Under the pieces are notes generated by a model. It saw only the letters and a list, made by a program, of their open reading frames with translations, did not search any database and was not told the origin of the DNA. The translations under genes were made by a program, and so were the position numbers. DNA of 64,000 bases from Gaiellasilicea sp037720595. Lineage in GTDB: Bacteria > Actinomycetota > Thermoleophilia > Gaiellales > Gaiellaceae. This document shows positions 33,627 through 42,396 of the stretch, one piece after another. Numbering within the stretch: the first letter of the stretch is position 1; every line of letters starts with the position of its first letter. The stretch lies in contig JBBJLW010000017.1 of NCBI GenBank assembly GCA_037720595.1, positions 1 through 64,000 on the forward strand, given 5' to 3'.

Positions 33627-33741
33627 CGCGTCTGAGCATAGGGAGGACGGCGGGCAGCAGGCGAGAGCGTGTCGCCGGTGTGTCGCTCTGTGTCAATTGT
33701 GTGCCGAAAGCGTCACAACCAGGGCTGTTTCGGACAGTGAT

Positions 33742-33755
33742 CGTCCCTTTCGGAC
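33742..33755. repeat. Copy 2 of the shared intergenic motif
   Basis: CGTCCCTTTCGGAC is the reverse complement of the motif at 16714-16727. A partial second copy, TTTCGGACAGTG, begins 20 bases upstream of the matching TTTCGGACACTG here, so this promoter region holds a direct repeat of TTTCGGACA(G/C)TG. Confidence 0.5.
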
Positions 33756-33816
33756 ACTGGTGCGGGCGCCCGCCCGCGGCTATTCAGACTGCTCTGCAAC
33801 CACCGAAGGAGGATCG

Positions 33817-34908
33817 ATGCAACGACCAATCAGCCGAAGGCTCGTCCGAGGGCTTGTCGCCGCCGGCCTCGGTCTCGCGCTCGTGACCGCCGTCTCGGCG
33901 GCGCCGAGCGGGAGCGAAGCCGAGGGCCAGATCTCCGCCTGCCGGCACAAGACATCGGGGCATTTGCGCGTACCCGCGTCCGGCTCGACCTGCAAGCGGG
34001 CGGAGCAGGCGCTCACCTGGAACGTCAGCGGCCCGAGCGGGCCGCAGGGCGAGAGAGGCCCGCAGGGGCCGGCAGGCCCTGCGGGTGAGCGAGGAGCCGC
34101 GGGCGCGACCGGAGCGACCGGCCCTGCCGGCGTCACCGGCCCCGCTGGTGCGGCCGGCGCGATCGGCTCCGCCGGTCCCGTCGGTTCGACCGGAGCTCAG
34201 GGTGTCGCAGGTCCTGTTGGGCCGGCGGGCCCTCCTGGACCTGCCGGTGCAGCGGGAGCGAGCCTCACCTCGATCGGTCAGCTCAACGGCGTCGCCTGCA
34301 CGACCGCGGCCGGGGGTTCCGGCACCGTGAGCGTCGCGACCGCCGCCGGCGGGGCGATTTCGCTCGCGTGCACGGCGACGACGACTCCACCGCCACCACC
34401 TCCGCCTCCGCCCGCGGGGCGCACGATCGTCATCAACGAGATCGACTACGACCAGGTCGGCGCCGACGGCGGCGGCTTCGTCGAGCTGCGCAACAACGGC
34501 GCCGCAGCCGCCGATCTCTCCGGGCTCGCGGTCGTGCTCGTCGACGGCTCGGACGGGCTCGAGTACGACCGCGAGGCGCTCACGGGCGAGCTCGCAGCGG
34601 GCGGATACCTCGCCGTTGCGATCGAGCCCCAGAACGGGGCGCCGGACGGAGTCGCGCTCGTGGACACCGCGACGGGTGCGGTGCTCGATGCGCTCTCCTA
34701 CGAGGGCGAGATCGTGGCCGCGCAGATCGGCACTGCAACCGTGAGCCTCGTCGAGGGAACCGCGCTGGCGGCGTCGGTGGCCGACTCGAACGCCGTTGCG
34801 GGCTCGCTGATCCGCAACCCCGACGGGCGGGACACGAATAACGCGGCGTCGGACTGGGCGTTCACGACCACGACGACGCGTGGAGCGGCGAACGTCGCGA
34901 GCGGCTGA
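33817..34908 (+). CDS. Secreted collagen-like protein with lamin-tail domain
   Basis: A 363-residue secreted protein with a strong ribosome site (GAAGGAGGATCG) before ATG 33817. A signal peptide ends near AVSAAPS. Then come a short Cys-containing region (ISACRHKTSGHLR, STCKR) and about 26 uninterrupted Gly-X-Y triplets, a bacterial collagen-like rod. A small Cys-bearing domain, a run of nine prolines and a C-terminal lamin-tail domain (INEIDYDQVG, GFVELRNNG) follow. The collagen part should form a triple helix at the surface; the lamin tail is a beta-sandwich found in secreted nucleases and adhesins, including the next plus-strand gene. It likely works in adhesion or matrix formation. Confidence 0.88.
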   Translation: MQRPISRRLVRGLVAAGLGLALVTAVSAAPSGSEAEGQISACRHKTSGHLRVPASGSTCKRAEQALTWNVSGPSGPQGERGPQGPAGPAGERGAAGATGATGPAGVTGPAGAAGAIGSAGPVGSTGAQGVAGPVGPAGPPGPAGAAGASLTSIGQLNGVACTTAAGGSGTVSVATAAGGAISLACTATTTPPPPPPPPPAGRTIVINEIDYDQVGADGGGFVELRNNGAAAADLSGLAVVLVDGSDGLEYDREALTGELAAGGYLAVAIEPQNGAPDGVALVDTATGAVLDALSYEGEIVAAQIGTATVSLVEGTALAASVADSNAVAGSLIRNPDGRDTNNAASDWAFTTTTTRGAANVASG

Positions 34909-34914
34909 GCTTAA

Positions 34915-34944
34915 GGCGGGGGCGTCGACGACGACGCCCCCGCC
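34915..34944. terminator. Bidirectional terminator hairpin
   Basis: GGCGGGGGCGTC (34915-34926) pairs with GACGCCCCCGCC (34933-34944) as a perfect 12-bp stem with a 6-nt loop, between the convergent collagen-like gene and rsgA. No T run follows. Confidence 0.75.
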
Positions 34945-34945
34945 C

Positions 34946-36022
34946 TCACCGATGTCCCTTGAGCCGCATGTTCGCCCGAGACTCCGCGCCGAGCTTCGCC
35001 CATTTCTTGCGCTCATCGGCTTGGGCTCGCTTGTCGAGCCGCCGCTCGAGGTGGGCGAGCTCGCGTTGGAGCTTCTGGTAGTTCGTCCAGCGCGCGTGGT
35101 CGAGCGTGCCGTTCTCGAGCGCGGCCTGGATCGCGCAGCCGGGCTCCGTGCGGTGTGCGCAGTCGTTGAAGCGGCACTGCGCGGCCAGCCCCTCGATATC
35201 CGAGAACGTCTCGCCGAGCCCGTCGGCCGACTCCCAGAGCTGGAGCTCGCGCATGCCGGGGGTGTCGAGCACGAGGCCTCCACCCGGCAGCGGCACGAGC
35301 TGGCGGTGCGTCGTCGTGTGCCGGCCCTCGCCGTCCGACTCCCGGATCTCCTTCACCGCGAGAAGTTCCTCGCCGAGAAGCGTGTTCACGAGCGTCGACT
35401 TGCCGACGCCCGAGGACCCGAGCAGGGCGATCGTCCTCCCCGGCTCGAGATACGAGCGAACGATCTCGAGGCCGTCCCCGGTGAGGCTCGAGATCGCATG
35501 TACGGGCACGCCGAAGGCGATCCCCTCGACTTCGAGCACACGAAGCTCCACAGCCTGGCTGAGATCGGTCTTCGTCAGGACGATGACGGGCTTGGCGCCG
35601 CTCTCCCAGGCCAGCGTGAGGTACCGCTCGAGCCGGCGGAGGTTCAGATCCTCGTTCAGCGAGCTGAGGAGGAAGACCGTGTCGACGTTCGCTGCGACGA
35701 CCTGCTCCTCGGTCGCCGACCAGGCGACCTTGCGCGAGAACGCGGTTCGCCGCGGGAGGACGGCCTGGATCGTGCCGGCTCCCTCGGCGGGGCGGAGGGC
35801 GACCGCGACCCAATCGCCGACGGCGGGAAGGTCGCCGAAGCCGTTGGCCTCGTATGAGAGCCGGCCTGCAGGCTCAGCGCGGATCTCGCCGCTCTCGGTG
35901 AGGACGACGTAAGCACCACGATGTTGCTCCGACACGCGGCCGGGGACGAGGCCGCCGGCGGCATGCGGTTCGAAAACGAGCGTATGGCTGTCAGTCCAGC
36001 CGAGGTCCTGCAATGTGGTCAA
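34946..36022 (-). CDS. rsgA: Ribosome small-subunit-dependent GTPase RsgA
   Basis: A 358-residue circularly permuted GTPase involved in late 30S maturation. The N-terminal OB domain (GRVSEQHRGAYVVL, GDWVAV) precedes the permuted G motifs: G4 as VLTKTDLS, G5 as ISSLTGDG, G1 as LLGSSGVGKSTLVN and G3 as LDTPGMREL. The C-terminal zinc motif is CRFNDCAHRTEPGC. The TTG at 36022 is chosen because AAGGAGAG lies just upstream and it starts next to the OB domain; no ATG or GTG is available nearby. A short leader-like reading frame lies about 95 bases upstream. Confidence 0.95.
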   Translation of the reverse strand: MTTLQDLGWTDSHTLVFEPHAAGGLVPGRVSEQHRGAYVVLTESGEIRAEPAGRLSYEANGFGDLPAVGDWVAVALRPAEGAGTIQAVLPRRTAFSRKVAWSATEEQVVAANVDTVFLLSSLNEDLNLRRLERYLTLAWESGAKPVIVLTKTDLSQAVELRVLEVEGIAFGVPVHAISSLTGDGLEIVRSYLEPGRTIALLGSSGVGKSTLVNTLLGEELLAVKEIRESDGEGRHTTTHRQLVPLPGGGLVLDTPGMRELQLWESADGLGETFSDIEGLAAQCRFNDCAHRTEPGCAIQAALENGTLDHARWTNYQKLQRELAHLERRLDKRAQADERKKWAKLGAESRANMRLKGHR

Positions 36023-36117
36023 GCGACTCTCCTTGAGCGGAATGGTAGGGGCGGCGCGCGAGGATCGGCGCGCGCTGCGCGGCTCAGGGAGCTGCCGGAG
36101 GTGTGGCCGACGAGCCT

Positions 36118-36162
36118 CTAGAGCCGCGGAGCTCTGAGGGTGAAGGGGGCAAGCGCAGTCAT
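36118..36162 (-). CDS. Possible 14-residue leader peptide upstream of rsgA
   Basis: ATG 36162 opens a 14-codon frame (MTALAPFTLRAPRL) ended by TAG at 36120-36118. It is preceded by a perfect AGGAGG nine bases away, stronger than most ribosome sites in the window. The rest of the 310-bp gap upstream of rsgA has a GCGCGC/GCGCGC hairpin near 36055-36077 and, on the plus strand, the promoter of the nuclease gene. A regulatory upstream peptide for rsgA, or a small protein, is possible. I do not recognise it. Confidence 0.35.
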   Translation of the reverse strand: MTALAPFTLRAPRL

Positions 36163-36233
36163 GAGTTCGAACCTCCTTCGTCGCCGGGACGTGTCGAAGT
36201 ATGCCTGCAGCCGGTAAGGAAGTCGAGGCGGGG

Positions 36234-36262
36234 TTGGCGTGGGCCGAGAGAGGGGCTAGAGT
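36234..36262 (+). promoter_or_regulatory. Candidate promoter of the extracellular nuclease gene
   Basis: TTGGCG (36234-36239) and TAGAGT (36257-36262) are separated by 17 bases, close to the housekeeping sigma pattern. This gives a leader of about 65 bases before the TTG start at 36333. Confidence 0.4.
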
Positions 36263-36332
36263 CCTCGCGGGCGCCGGCGGAACGAGCCGTGTCCTCCAAG
36301 GGGAGCTGGTCAACATCAGGGGAGGAACTTTC

Positions 36333-38717
36333 TTGTCTCATCTTCGACTGCGGCTGCTCACAGCCGTTGCGGTACTCGTAGCGCTCACGGGTGCCGGTAA
36401 CGCGCTGGCCGCCGGCGACGTCGTCATCAGCCAGGTCTACGGCGGCGGGGGCAACAGCGGCGCCACGCTGACGAACGACTACATCGAGCTCCACAACCGG
36501 ACTTTGACGGCTGTCAGCCTCACCGGTTGGTCGGTGCAGTACGCAGCGAGCACGGGAACAAGCTGGCAGAAGACATCGCTCAGCGGCTCGATCGCCCCGG
36601 GCGGCTATTACCTCGTCCAGCAGGCTGCAGGCACGGGTGGGACGACGCCGCTTCCGACACCGGATGCGACGGGAACGATCGCGATGTCGGCTAGCTCCGG
36701 CAAGGTGGCGCTCGTCTCGAATGACACGCTGATCGCAGCCGGAACGAGCTGTCCGGCAGCGCGTGTCGACCTCGTCGGCTACGGCGCAGCGAATTGCTTC
36801 GAGGGCGCCGGCGCCGCTCCGGGCCTGAGCAGCACGACAGCGGCCCTCCGCAACGGCGGCGGTGCGATCGACACCGAGAACAACGCGGCCGATTTCACGG
36901 CGGGAACGCCGAACCCACGGAACAGCGGCTCGGCGCCGCCCCCGCCACCGCCCCCGCCGACTCCGGCGCTCGAGATCTCCCAGATACAAGGCGCTTCACA
37001 CACCTCGCCGTACGAGGGCCAGAGGGTCTCGACGACCGGGATCGTTACGGCGACCCGGACCGCCGGCGGCCGCGGCTTCTACCTCCAGGACCCGAGCCCC
37101 GACACGAGCTCGGCTACCTCGGAGGGGATCTTCGTCTTCACCAACGCCGCCCCGGTCGCGTCGATCGGGTCTGCCGTCGAAGTGACCGGCACGGTCTCCG
37201 AGTTCCGGGCGGCGGCCGTGAACCTGAGCATCACGCAGATCTCGGCGTCGAACTCCGCTGTCTCGACGCTGACGACGGGGAACCCGCTTCCCGCGGCGAC
37301 CGTGATCGGCTCCGGTGGGTCGTTCCCGCCGACGGAGACGATCGATGACGACTCGTTCGCCACGTTCGACCCGGCGAACGACGCGATCGACTTTTACGAA
37401 AGCCTTGAAGGGATGCTCGTGAAGTTGAACGCCGGTGCTGCCGTGGTCGGGCCAACGAATCGCTTCGGTGAGTTCGTCGCGCTTCCGGACCGCGGCGGCT
37501 GGGCAACGGGGCTCCGCACGCCGCGGGGCGGGATCCTCTACAGCTATGCCGATCCCCAGCCCGAGCGCTTGGCGATCGACGACGAGATCCTGCGCGACCA
37601 GAGCGTGCCGCCGCGACCGGCGAAGGCGATGCCCGACGTGAACGTCGGCGACGTGATCACGAGTGCGATCGTCGGGCCGCTCGACTACACGTTCGCGAAC
37701 TACAAGATCCAGGCGACCTCGACTCCGACGTTCGTCTCCGGCGACCTCGAGCCCGAGGTCACCGCGGCCCCGCGTGACCAGGAGATCGCGATCGCGACCT
37801 TCAACGTCGAGAATCTCGACCCGAGCGACGTTGCCACGCTCCCGCGGCTCGCCTCTCAGATCGTCGACAACCTCCGCGCGCCCGACCTGATCGGGATCGA
37901 GGAGGTCCAGGACAACTCGGGCGGGACGAATGACGGCACCGTCGATGCCTCGCAGTCGTGGTCGGCGCTGATCGCCGCGATTCAGGGCGAGGGCGGCCCG
38001 CTCTACGAGTATCGGCAGATCGATCCGGTGAACAACGCGGACGGCGGCCAACCGGGCGGCAACATCCGCGTCGGCTTCCTCTTCCGTACCGATCGCGGCC
38101 TCAGCTTCATCGATCGGCCGGGCGGCGACGCGGTGACCCCAGTGGCGGTCGTCGACCGCCCGTCTGGGCCGCAGCTCTCGATCAGCCCGGGCCGGATCGA
38201 TCCGGACGATCCCGGCTTCGTCGAGACGCGGAAGTCGCTCGTGGGAGAGTTCCGGTTCCGCGGCAAGAAGCTGTTCGTCGTCGTCAACCACTTCAGCTCC
38301 AAGGGTGGCGACCACCCGCTGTTCGGCCGGTTCCAGCCGCCGATCCGCTCCAGCGAGGTTGCGCGTCATCGGCAGGCCCAGGTCGTGAACGACTTCGTCG
38401 ACGAGCTCCTCGCGGTCGACCCGAACGCGAACGTCGTCGTGCTCGGCGACATCAACGACTTCGAGTTCTCCAAGACGATCGACATCCTCGAAGGCGGCGT
38501 GCTGACGACGCTGATGAAGACGCTCCCGGCGACGGAACGCTACTCGTACGTCTTCGAGGGGAACTCGCAGACGCTCGACCAGATCCTGGTGAGCAACTAC
38601 ATGCTAAGTCGCTTTCCGCTCATCTACGACGTCGTGCACGTCAACGCCGAGTTCTTCGACCAGGCGTCCGACCACGATCCGTCGGTTGCCCGGATCGACT
38701 TGACCGGGCGGCCATAA
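36333..38717 (+). CDS. Secreted lamin-tail/endonuclease-phosphatase-type nuclease (ExeM-like)
   Basis: A 794-residue secreted enzyme. The TTG at 36333 follows GGGGAGGA and begins a signal peptide (LLTAVAVLVALTGAGNALAA). Domain order: lamin tail (~30-190; VVISQVYGGGGNSG), a proline linker, an OB-like domain (~205-500), then an endonuclease/exonuclease/phosphatase domain (~510-794). The nuclease blocks are ATFNVENLDP, IGIEEVQDNSG (catalytic Glu), VVNHFSSKGGD, GDINDFE and the terminal SDHDPSVARI. It should degrade extracellular DNA with metal ions. The next gene, 48 bases on, is a secreted 5'-nucleotidase, so the pair could turn DNA into nucleosides and phosphate. Confidence 0.9.
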   Translation: MSHLRLRLLTAVAVLVALTGAGNALAAGDVVISQVYGGGGNSGATLTNDYIELHNRTLTAVSLTGWSVQYAASTGTSWQKTSLSGSIAPGGYYLVQQAAGTGGTTPLPTPDATGTIAMSASSGKVALVSNDTLIAAGTSCPAARVDLVGYGAANCFEGAGAAPGLSSTTAALRNGGGAIDTENNAADFTAGTPNPRNSGSAPPPPPPPPTPALEISQIQGASHTSPYEGQRVSTTGIVTATRTAGGRGFYLQDPSPDTSSATSEGIFVFTNAAPVASIGSAVEVTGTVSEFRAAAVNLSITQISASNSAVSTLTTGNPLPAATVIGSGGSFPPTETIDDDSFATFDPANDAIDFYESLEGMLVKLNAGAAVVGPTNRFGEFVALPDRGGWATGLRTPRGGILYSYADPQPERLAIDDEILRDQSVPPRPAKAMPDVNVGDVITSAIVGPLDYTFANYKIQATSTPTFVSGDLEPEVTAAPRDQEIAIATFNVENLDPSDVATLPRLASQIVDNLRAPDLIGIEEVQDNSGGTNDGTVDASQSWSALIAAIQGEGGPLYEYRQIDPVNNADGGQPGGNIRVGFLFRTDRGLSFIDRPGGDAVTPVAVVDRPSGPQLSISPGRIDPDDPGFVETRKSLVGEFRFRGKKLFVVVNHFSSKGGDHPLFGRFQPPIRSSEVARHRQAQVVNDFVDELLAVDPNANVVVLGDINDFEFSKTIDILEGGVLTTLMKTLPATERYSYVFEGNSQTLDQILVSNYMLSRFPLIYDVVHVNAEFFDQASDHDPSVARIDLTGRP

Positions 38718-38764
38718 ATGGCGAAATCCCACGTGACCTTCATAAAACGACTCCAGGAGAGAAG

Positions 38765-40480
38765 ATGAACAAGACATTGCTCGGGCTGGTGCTCGCGACG
38801 CTCACCTTCGCGATCGTGGCGGCACCGACGGCGCTCGGCGCCGACGACAAGAAGGACAAGCTGCTCGAGGTGCAAATTCTCGCGTTCAACGACTTCCACG
38901 GCAACATCAAGCCACCGGCAGGCGGAAACGGCGAGATTCGGCTCAGCAACACGCCGATCGGGTTCGACAGCAACACCCCGCCCCGGCCGATCTATCCGGT
39001 CGCGAAAGCCGGAGGTTCCGAGTATTTCGCCACACACGTGAAGAACCTCGAGGCGACGAATCCGAACTCGTTCCTCGTCTCTGCCGGAGACATGATCGGC
39101 GCGAGTCCGCTGATCTCGGCGCTCTTCCATGACGAGCCGACGATCGAGTCGATGAACGCGATCGGGCTCGACATGATCGGCGTCGGCAACCACGAGTTCG
39201 ACGAGGGCAAGGAGGAGCTGCTGCGGATCCAGAACGGCGGCTGTCATCCCGTGGACGGCTGCCAGGATGGAACGCCGTTCTACGGCTCCGTTTTCCAGTA
39301 CCTGGCGGCGAACGTCATCGACGACTCGACTGGCAATCCGCTTCTGCCCGCCTACGAGATCAAGAACGTCAAGGGCACGAAGATCGCTTTCATCGGCGAG
39401 ACTCTCGAGGGCACGCCGAAGATCGTGACTCCTGCGGGCGTCCAGGGCCTGACGTTCCTCGACGAGGCCGACACCGTCAACATGCTCATCCCGCGCCTGA
39501 AGCAGATGCAGGTCGAGGCGATCGTCCTTCTCCTCCATGAGGGCGGCTTCCAAACGGGTCAGTGGCTCTACAACGACTGCAACGGACTCCGCGGGTCGAT
39601 CATCGACATCGTCAACCGGCTGGACGACGAGGTCGACGTGGTCGTCTCTGCGCACACTCACCAACCGTACAACTGCTCGGGATCGCGGAAGATCGACGGC
39701 AAGATCGTGACGAGCGCGTCGTCGTTCGGCCGCATCATTACCGACATCGATCTGACGATCGACCGCCGCACCGACGACGTGGTCGACGCGGAGGTCGTGA
39801 ATCGGATTGTGACGCGCGACGTCGCGGCCGATCCGGCTCAGACGGCGCTGATCGCGCATTACGACGCGATCGCGGGTCCGATCGAAAACCGCGTCATCGG
39901 CACGGCGACGGCCGACCTGACGACAACCCCGAACACGGCTGGCGAGTCCTCGCTAGGTGACGTGATCGCAGATGCTCAACTGGCAGCGACAGCGCGCACC
40001 GACTTCGGCGGCTCGAAAGTCGCGTTCATGAACCCCGGCGGGATCCGAGCGCCGATCGCGGCGGGTGATGTCACATACGGCGAACTCTTCACGACGCAGC
40101 CGTTCGGGAACACGCTTGTCGTGAAGACGTGCACGGGGGCTCAGATCGAGGCGCTGCTCGAGCAGCAGTTCGTCGTCGGTCGGATTCTTCAGGTGTCGAA
40201 CTCGCTCCGGTACACCTACAACGGCGCGGCGGGAGTCGTCGACCGGGTTGACCCGGCCTCGATCAAGATCGACGGCGCCACTGTCGATCCGGCCGCGGCA
40301 TACCGCATCACGATGAACAGCTTCCTCTCAGACGGTGGGGATGGGTTCACCGTCTTCCGGGCTTGCACGAATCAGCTTGGCGGCGAGGTCGATGTCGACG
40401 CGTTAGTCCGTTACTTCGACGAGAACTCTCCTCCAGGTGTCTCGCCCGGCCCGCAGAACCGGATCACGCGGATCCCGTAG
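38765..40480 (+). CDS. Secreted 5'-nucleotidase (UshA/NucA-type metallophosphatase)
   Basis: A 571-residue protein with an AGGAGAG ribosome site before ATG 38765 and a signal peptide ending at TALGA. The N-terminal metallophosphoesterase domain shows ILAFNDFHGNI (Asp 43, His 45), SAGDMIGASP, GNHEFDEG and VVSAHTHQPY. The C-terminal substrate domain has MNPGGIRAPI and NSFLSDGGDGF. It removes phosphate from nucleotides outside the cell. The gene follows the extracellular nuclease with a 47-base gap and is closed by a strong hairpin, so the two form one unit. Phosphate-starvation control is plausible, but I saw no clear Pho box. Confidence 0.93.
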   Translation: MNKTLLGLVLATLTFAIVAAPTALGADDKKDKLLEVQILAFNDFHGNIKPPAGGNGEIRLSNTPIGFDSNTPPRPIYPVAKAGGSEYFATHVKNLEATNPNSFLVSAGDMIGASPLISALFHDEPTIESMNAIGLDMIGVGNHEFDEGKEELLRIQNGGCHPVDGCQDGTPFYGSVFQYLAANVIDDSTGNPLLPAYEIKNVKGTKIAFIGETLEGTPKIVTPAGVQGLTFLDEADTVNMLIPRLKQMQVEAIVLLLHEGGFQTGQWLYNDCNGLRGSIIDIVNRLDDEVDVVVSAHTHQPYNCSGSRKIDGKIVTSASSFGRIITDIDLTIDRRTDDVVDAEVVNRIVTRDVAADPAQTALIAHYDAIAGPIENRVIGTATADLTTTPNTAGESSLGDVIADAQLAATARTDFGGSKVAFMNPGGIRAPIAAGDVTYGELFTTQPFGNTLVVKTCTGAQIEALLEQQFVVGRILQVSNSLRYTYNGAAGVVDRVDPASIKIDGATVDPAAAYRITMNSFLSDGGDGFTVFRACTNQLGGEVDVDALVRYFDENSPPGVSPGPQNRITRIP

Positions 40481-40500
40481 ACGCAGCGTCTTTCTGGACA

Positions 40501-40528
40501 CGGCGGGGCCGGGAAACCGGCCCCGCCG
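40501..40528 (+). terminator. Terminator hairpin after the 5'-nucleotidase
   Basis: CGGCGGGGCCGG (40501-40512) and CCGGCCCCGCCG (40517-40528) form a perfect 12-bp stem closed by a GAAA tetraloop, 20 bases after the stop. Confidence 0.8.
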
Positions 40529-40551
40529 CCGTCGCCAGGTAGGTTCGGCGC

Positions 40552-41196
40552 ATGTCCGGTCGCCTCCGCGACGGCGTGCTCGCCGCGCTTCCGCTTGCGC
40601 CGGGGCCGCTCCTCTTCGGCGCCTCGTTCGGGCTGCTCGCGGCCGACGCGGGGATGAGCTGGGCGGCTGCGGTGCTGATGTCCGCGACGACGTTCGCCGG
40701 CTCGGCCCAGTTCGCTGCCGCCTCGGTGCTCGAGACCGGGGGCGGCGCGGTCGCGGCGATCGTCGCGGCAGTGCTCCTGAACGCGCGCTACGTGCCGCTT
40801 AGCGTCTCGGTCGCCTCGATCTTTCCCGGCTCGCGTCGGCGTCGCCTCGCCGAGTCTCAGCTCATCGTGGACGAATCCTGGGCGCTCGCAGGTCGCAGCG
40901 GCCGTTTCGAATATCCCGTCCTCATCGGGGCGGGGCTCTTGTTCTACATCCTCTGGGTCGGCGGTACCGCGGCCGGCATTCTCGTCGGCGACCTGCTCGA
41001 CCCGGAGGCGATCGGCCTCGACGCCGCGTTCCCGGCGCTCTTCCTGGCTCTGCTCGTTCCCTACGTCCGCGCCCGGCGCTCGCTCGTGGCAGCCGTCCTC
41101 GCGGCAATGATCACCTTCGTGCTGATCCCCGTGGCTCCGTCCGGTGTCCCGCTCGTGGTCGCGGCGCTCGCCTGCCTGATCGGGCTGCGACGGTGA
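40552..41196 (+). CDS. azlC: AzlC family branched-chain amino acid exporter, large subunit
   Basis: A 214-residue membrane protein with five to six helices. It has the family N-terminus APGPLLFGASFGLLAADAGMSW, the block MSATTFAGSAQFAAAS and the LNARYVPLSVSVA segment. AzlC works with the small AzlD protein, encoded directly downstream with a 4-base overlap, to export branched-chain amino acids or analogues. No AzlB-type regulator is adjacent. The ATG at 40552 is the first start after the upstream terminator. Confidence 0.92.
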   Translation: MSGRLRDGVLAALPLAPGPLLFGASFGLLAADAGMSWAAAVLMSATTFAGSAQFAAASVLETGGGAVAAIVAAVLLNARYVPLSVSVASIFPGSRRRRLAESQLIVDESWALAGRSGRFEYPVLIGAGLLFYILWVGGTAAGILVGDLLDPEAIGLDAAFPALFLALLVPYVRARRSLVAAVLAAMITFVLIPVAPSGVPLVVAALACLIGLRR

Positions 41197-41510
41197 CTGC
41201 TGGCTGGATCGTCGTCGGGGCGGTTGGAGCTGCGACCGTGCTCTTCAAGGCAGCGGGGCCGGTCTTCCTTGGCCGCCGCGGGTTGCCGCCGCGCGCGCTC
41301 GGGCTCGTGGAGGTGCTCGCGCCGGCGATGCTCGCTGCCCTCGTCGTCACGCAACTCGTCGGCGGCGACCGGGAACTCGTTCTCGATGCACCGAGACTGC
41401 TCGGGGTTGCCGTCGCTGCAGTCGCGCTCTGGCTCCGCGCGCCGCTGATCGTCGTGATCGTCGCCGCCGGAGCGACCGCGGGCATGACGCGGCTACTTGG
41501 ATCGAGCTAA
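41193..41510 (+). CDS. azlD: AzlD family transporter, small subunit
   Basis: A 105-residue, four-helix membrane protein whose GTG start overlaps the azlC stop (GTGA). It has the usual AzlD features: AAGPVFLGRRGLPPRALGLVE between helices one and two, and LAPAMLAALVV. It completes the two-subunit exporter. The stop TAA overlaps the stop of the convergent receiver gene in the bases CTAA. Confidence 0.9.
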   Translation: MTAGWIVVGAVGAATVLFKAAGPVFLGRRGLPPRALGLVEVLAPAMLAALVVTQLVGGDRELVLDAPRLLGVAVAAVALWLRAPLIVVIVAAGATAGMTRLLGSS

Positions 41511-41863
41511 CCCAGCGCGGCCGCGACGGCGTCGACAAGCTCGGCGTGCGTGAACGGCTTGAAGAGGATCGCGCTCGCGCCCAGCCCGAGTGCCTGCCCC
41601 GTCCGATCGGGCTCGGCGGAGCCGCCGGTCATCAAGAGGACGGGCAGGTCGGGTCGGCGGTCGCGCAACTCGGTCAGGAGGTCGACGCCGCTGAGTCCGG
41701 GCATGACCACGTCGCTGACGACCAGGTCGATCGGCTCGGTCTCGACGAGCTCGATCGCCCGAGCCGCGGAGGACGCCGACACAACGTCGTAGCCCGCGCG
41801 CTCGAGCACGCGCACCCCTAGCTCGCGCACCAGCTCCTCGTCGTCGACTACCAAGAGCCTCAC
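41507..41863 (-). CDS. Single-domain response regulator (receiver)
   Basis: A 118-residue stand-alone receiver domain. The acidic pocket is VVDDEE near 6-10, the phospho-acceptor is Asp 51 in VVSDVVMPG, the switch Thr is in LLMTGG (~79) and the conserved Lys 102 is in LFKPF. No output domain is present, so it must act by protein contact or phosphotransfer. Its GTG start overlaps the stop of the sensor-like gene (GTGA), so that protein is its likely partner. Confidence 0.9.
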   Translation of the reverse strand: MRLLVVDDEELVRELGVRVLERAGYDVVSASSAARAIELVETEPIDLVVSDVVMPGLSGVDLLTELRDRRPDLPVLLMTGGSAEPDRTGQALGLGASAILFKPFTHAELVDAVAAALG

Positions 41864-42396
41864 GGCTCGACCGCCGCGAGCCGAAGCTCGCCTGCGCCCG
41901 CAATCGAGACCACCGCCTCGCCGTCCTGCTCGAAGACGACGAGGTCGATCTCGTCCCCGCGTTCTGCACTCGCGATCCGGTCGAGCAGTAGCTCGACGAG
42001 CGAGCTCAGGATCGTGCCGGGTCGGGCGTCCACGAGCGGCTCGCCCTCGGCTCGCACCGCCAACTCGACGTCGCGGACGGCGCTCACCCGTCGGACGAGC
42101 GCGACGGCCAACTCGGCGGAATCCACGAGCGAGAGCCGCCCGGCGGGTGCGTCCTGCGCTCGAATGTAGTTCTGAAGCGCTCGAACGATCTCCGCGATCT
42201 CGAGCCCGGTGCGGTTGACGATGTCGATCCGGGCGTGGAGCTTCGTCGTAGGATCCGTGTCGGGCAGCGCGAGCTCCGCGCTCCCGAGCAGCGCGAGGAG
42301 GGGGTTCGCGATCTCGTGAAGCGCGCCGCGGGTCAACCGTCCGAGCGTCGCCAGGTGACCGGCGTCGAGCGACGGCTCACCGCTTCTCTCGATCAT
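41860..42396 (-). CDS. Histidine-kinase-like protein with degenerate ATPase domain
   Basis: A 178-residue protein with a DHp-type helix carrying a clear H-box: ALHEIANPLLALLG, His ~27. The following ~90 residues have the length of a shortened HATPase domain but lack a recognisable N-box (ILSSLVELLLDRI in its place) and the Asp-x-Gly box. No membrane helix or sensor domain is present. It may be a phosphotransfer protein, or a kinase that needs a partner for ATP. It is co-translated with the receiver at 41507-41863 and divergent from the LuxR-type regulator at 42574. Confidence 0.75.
   Translation of the reverse strand: MIERSGEPSLDAGHLATLGRLTRGALHEIANPLLALLGSAELALPDTDPTTKLHARIDIVNRTGLEIAEIVRALQNYIRAQDAPAGRLSLVDSAELAVALVRRVSAVRDVELAVRAEGEPLVDARPGTILSSLVELLLDRIASAERGDEIDLVVFEQDGEAVVSIAGAGELRLAAVEP

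Noticed and set aside
34046..34275. CRISPR-like or tandem DNA repeat
   Set aside because: The periodicity comes from Gly-X-Y codons of a collagen-like protein. There are no fixed repeat and spacer units.
36161..36217. 18-codon plus-strand ORF opposite the rsgA leader frame
   Set aside because: It has no ribosome site and lies antisense to the SD of the minus-strand mini-ORF.
36940..36966. Proline-codon run as a functional DNA repeat
   Set aside because: It encodes a proline linker between the lamin-tail and following domain; a similar linker occurs at 34385-34413 in the collagen-like gene.
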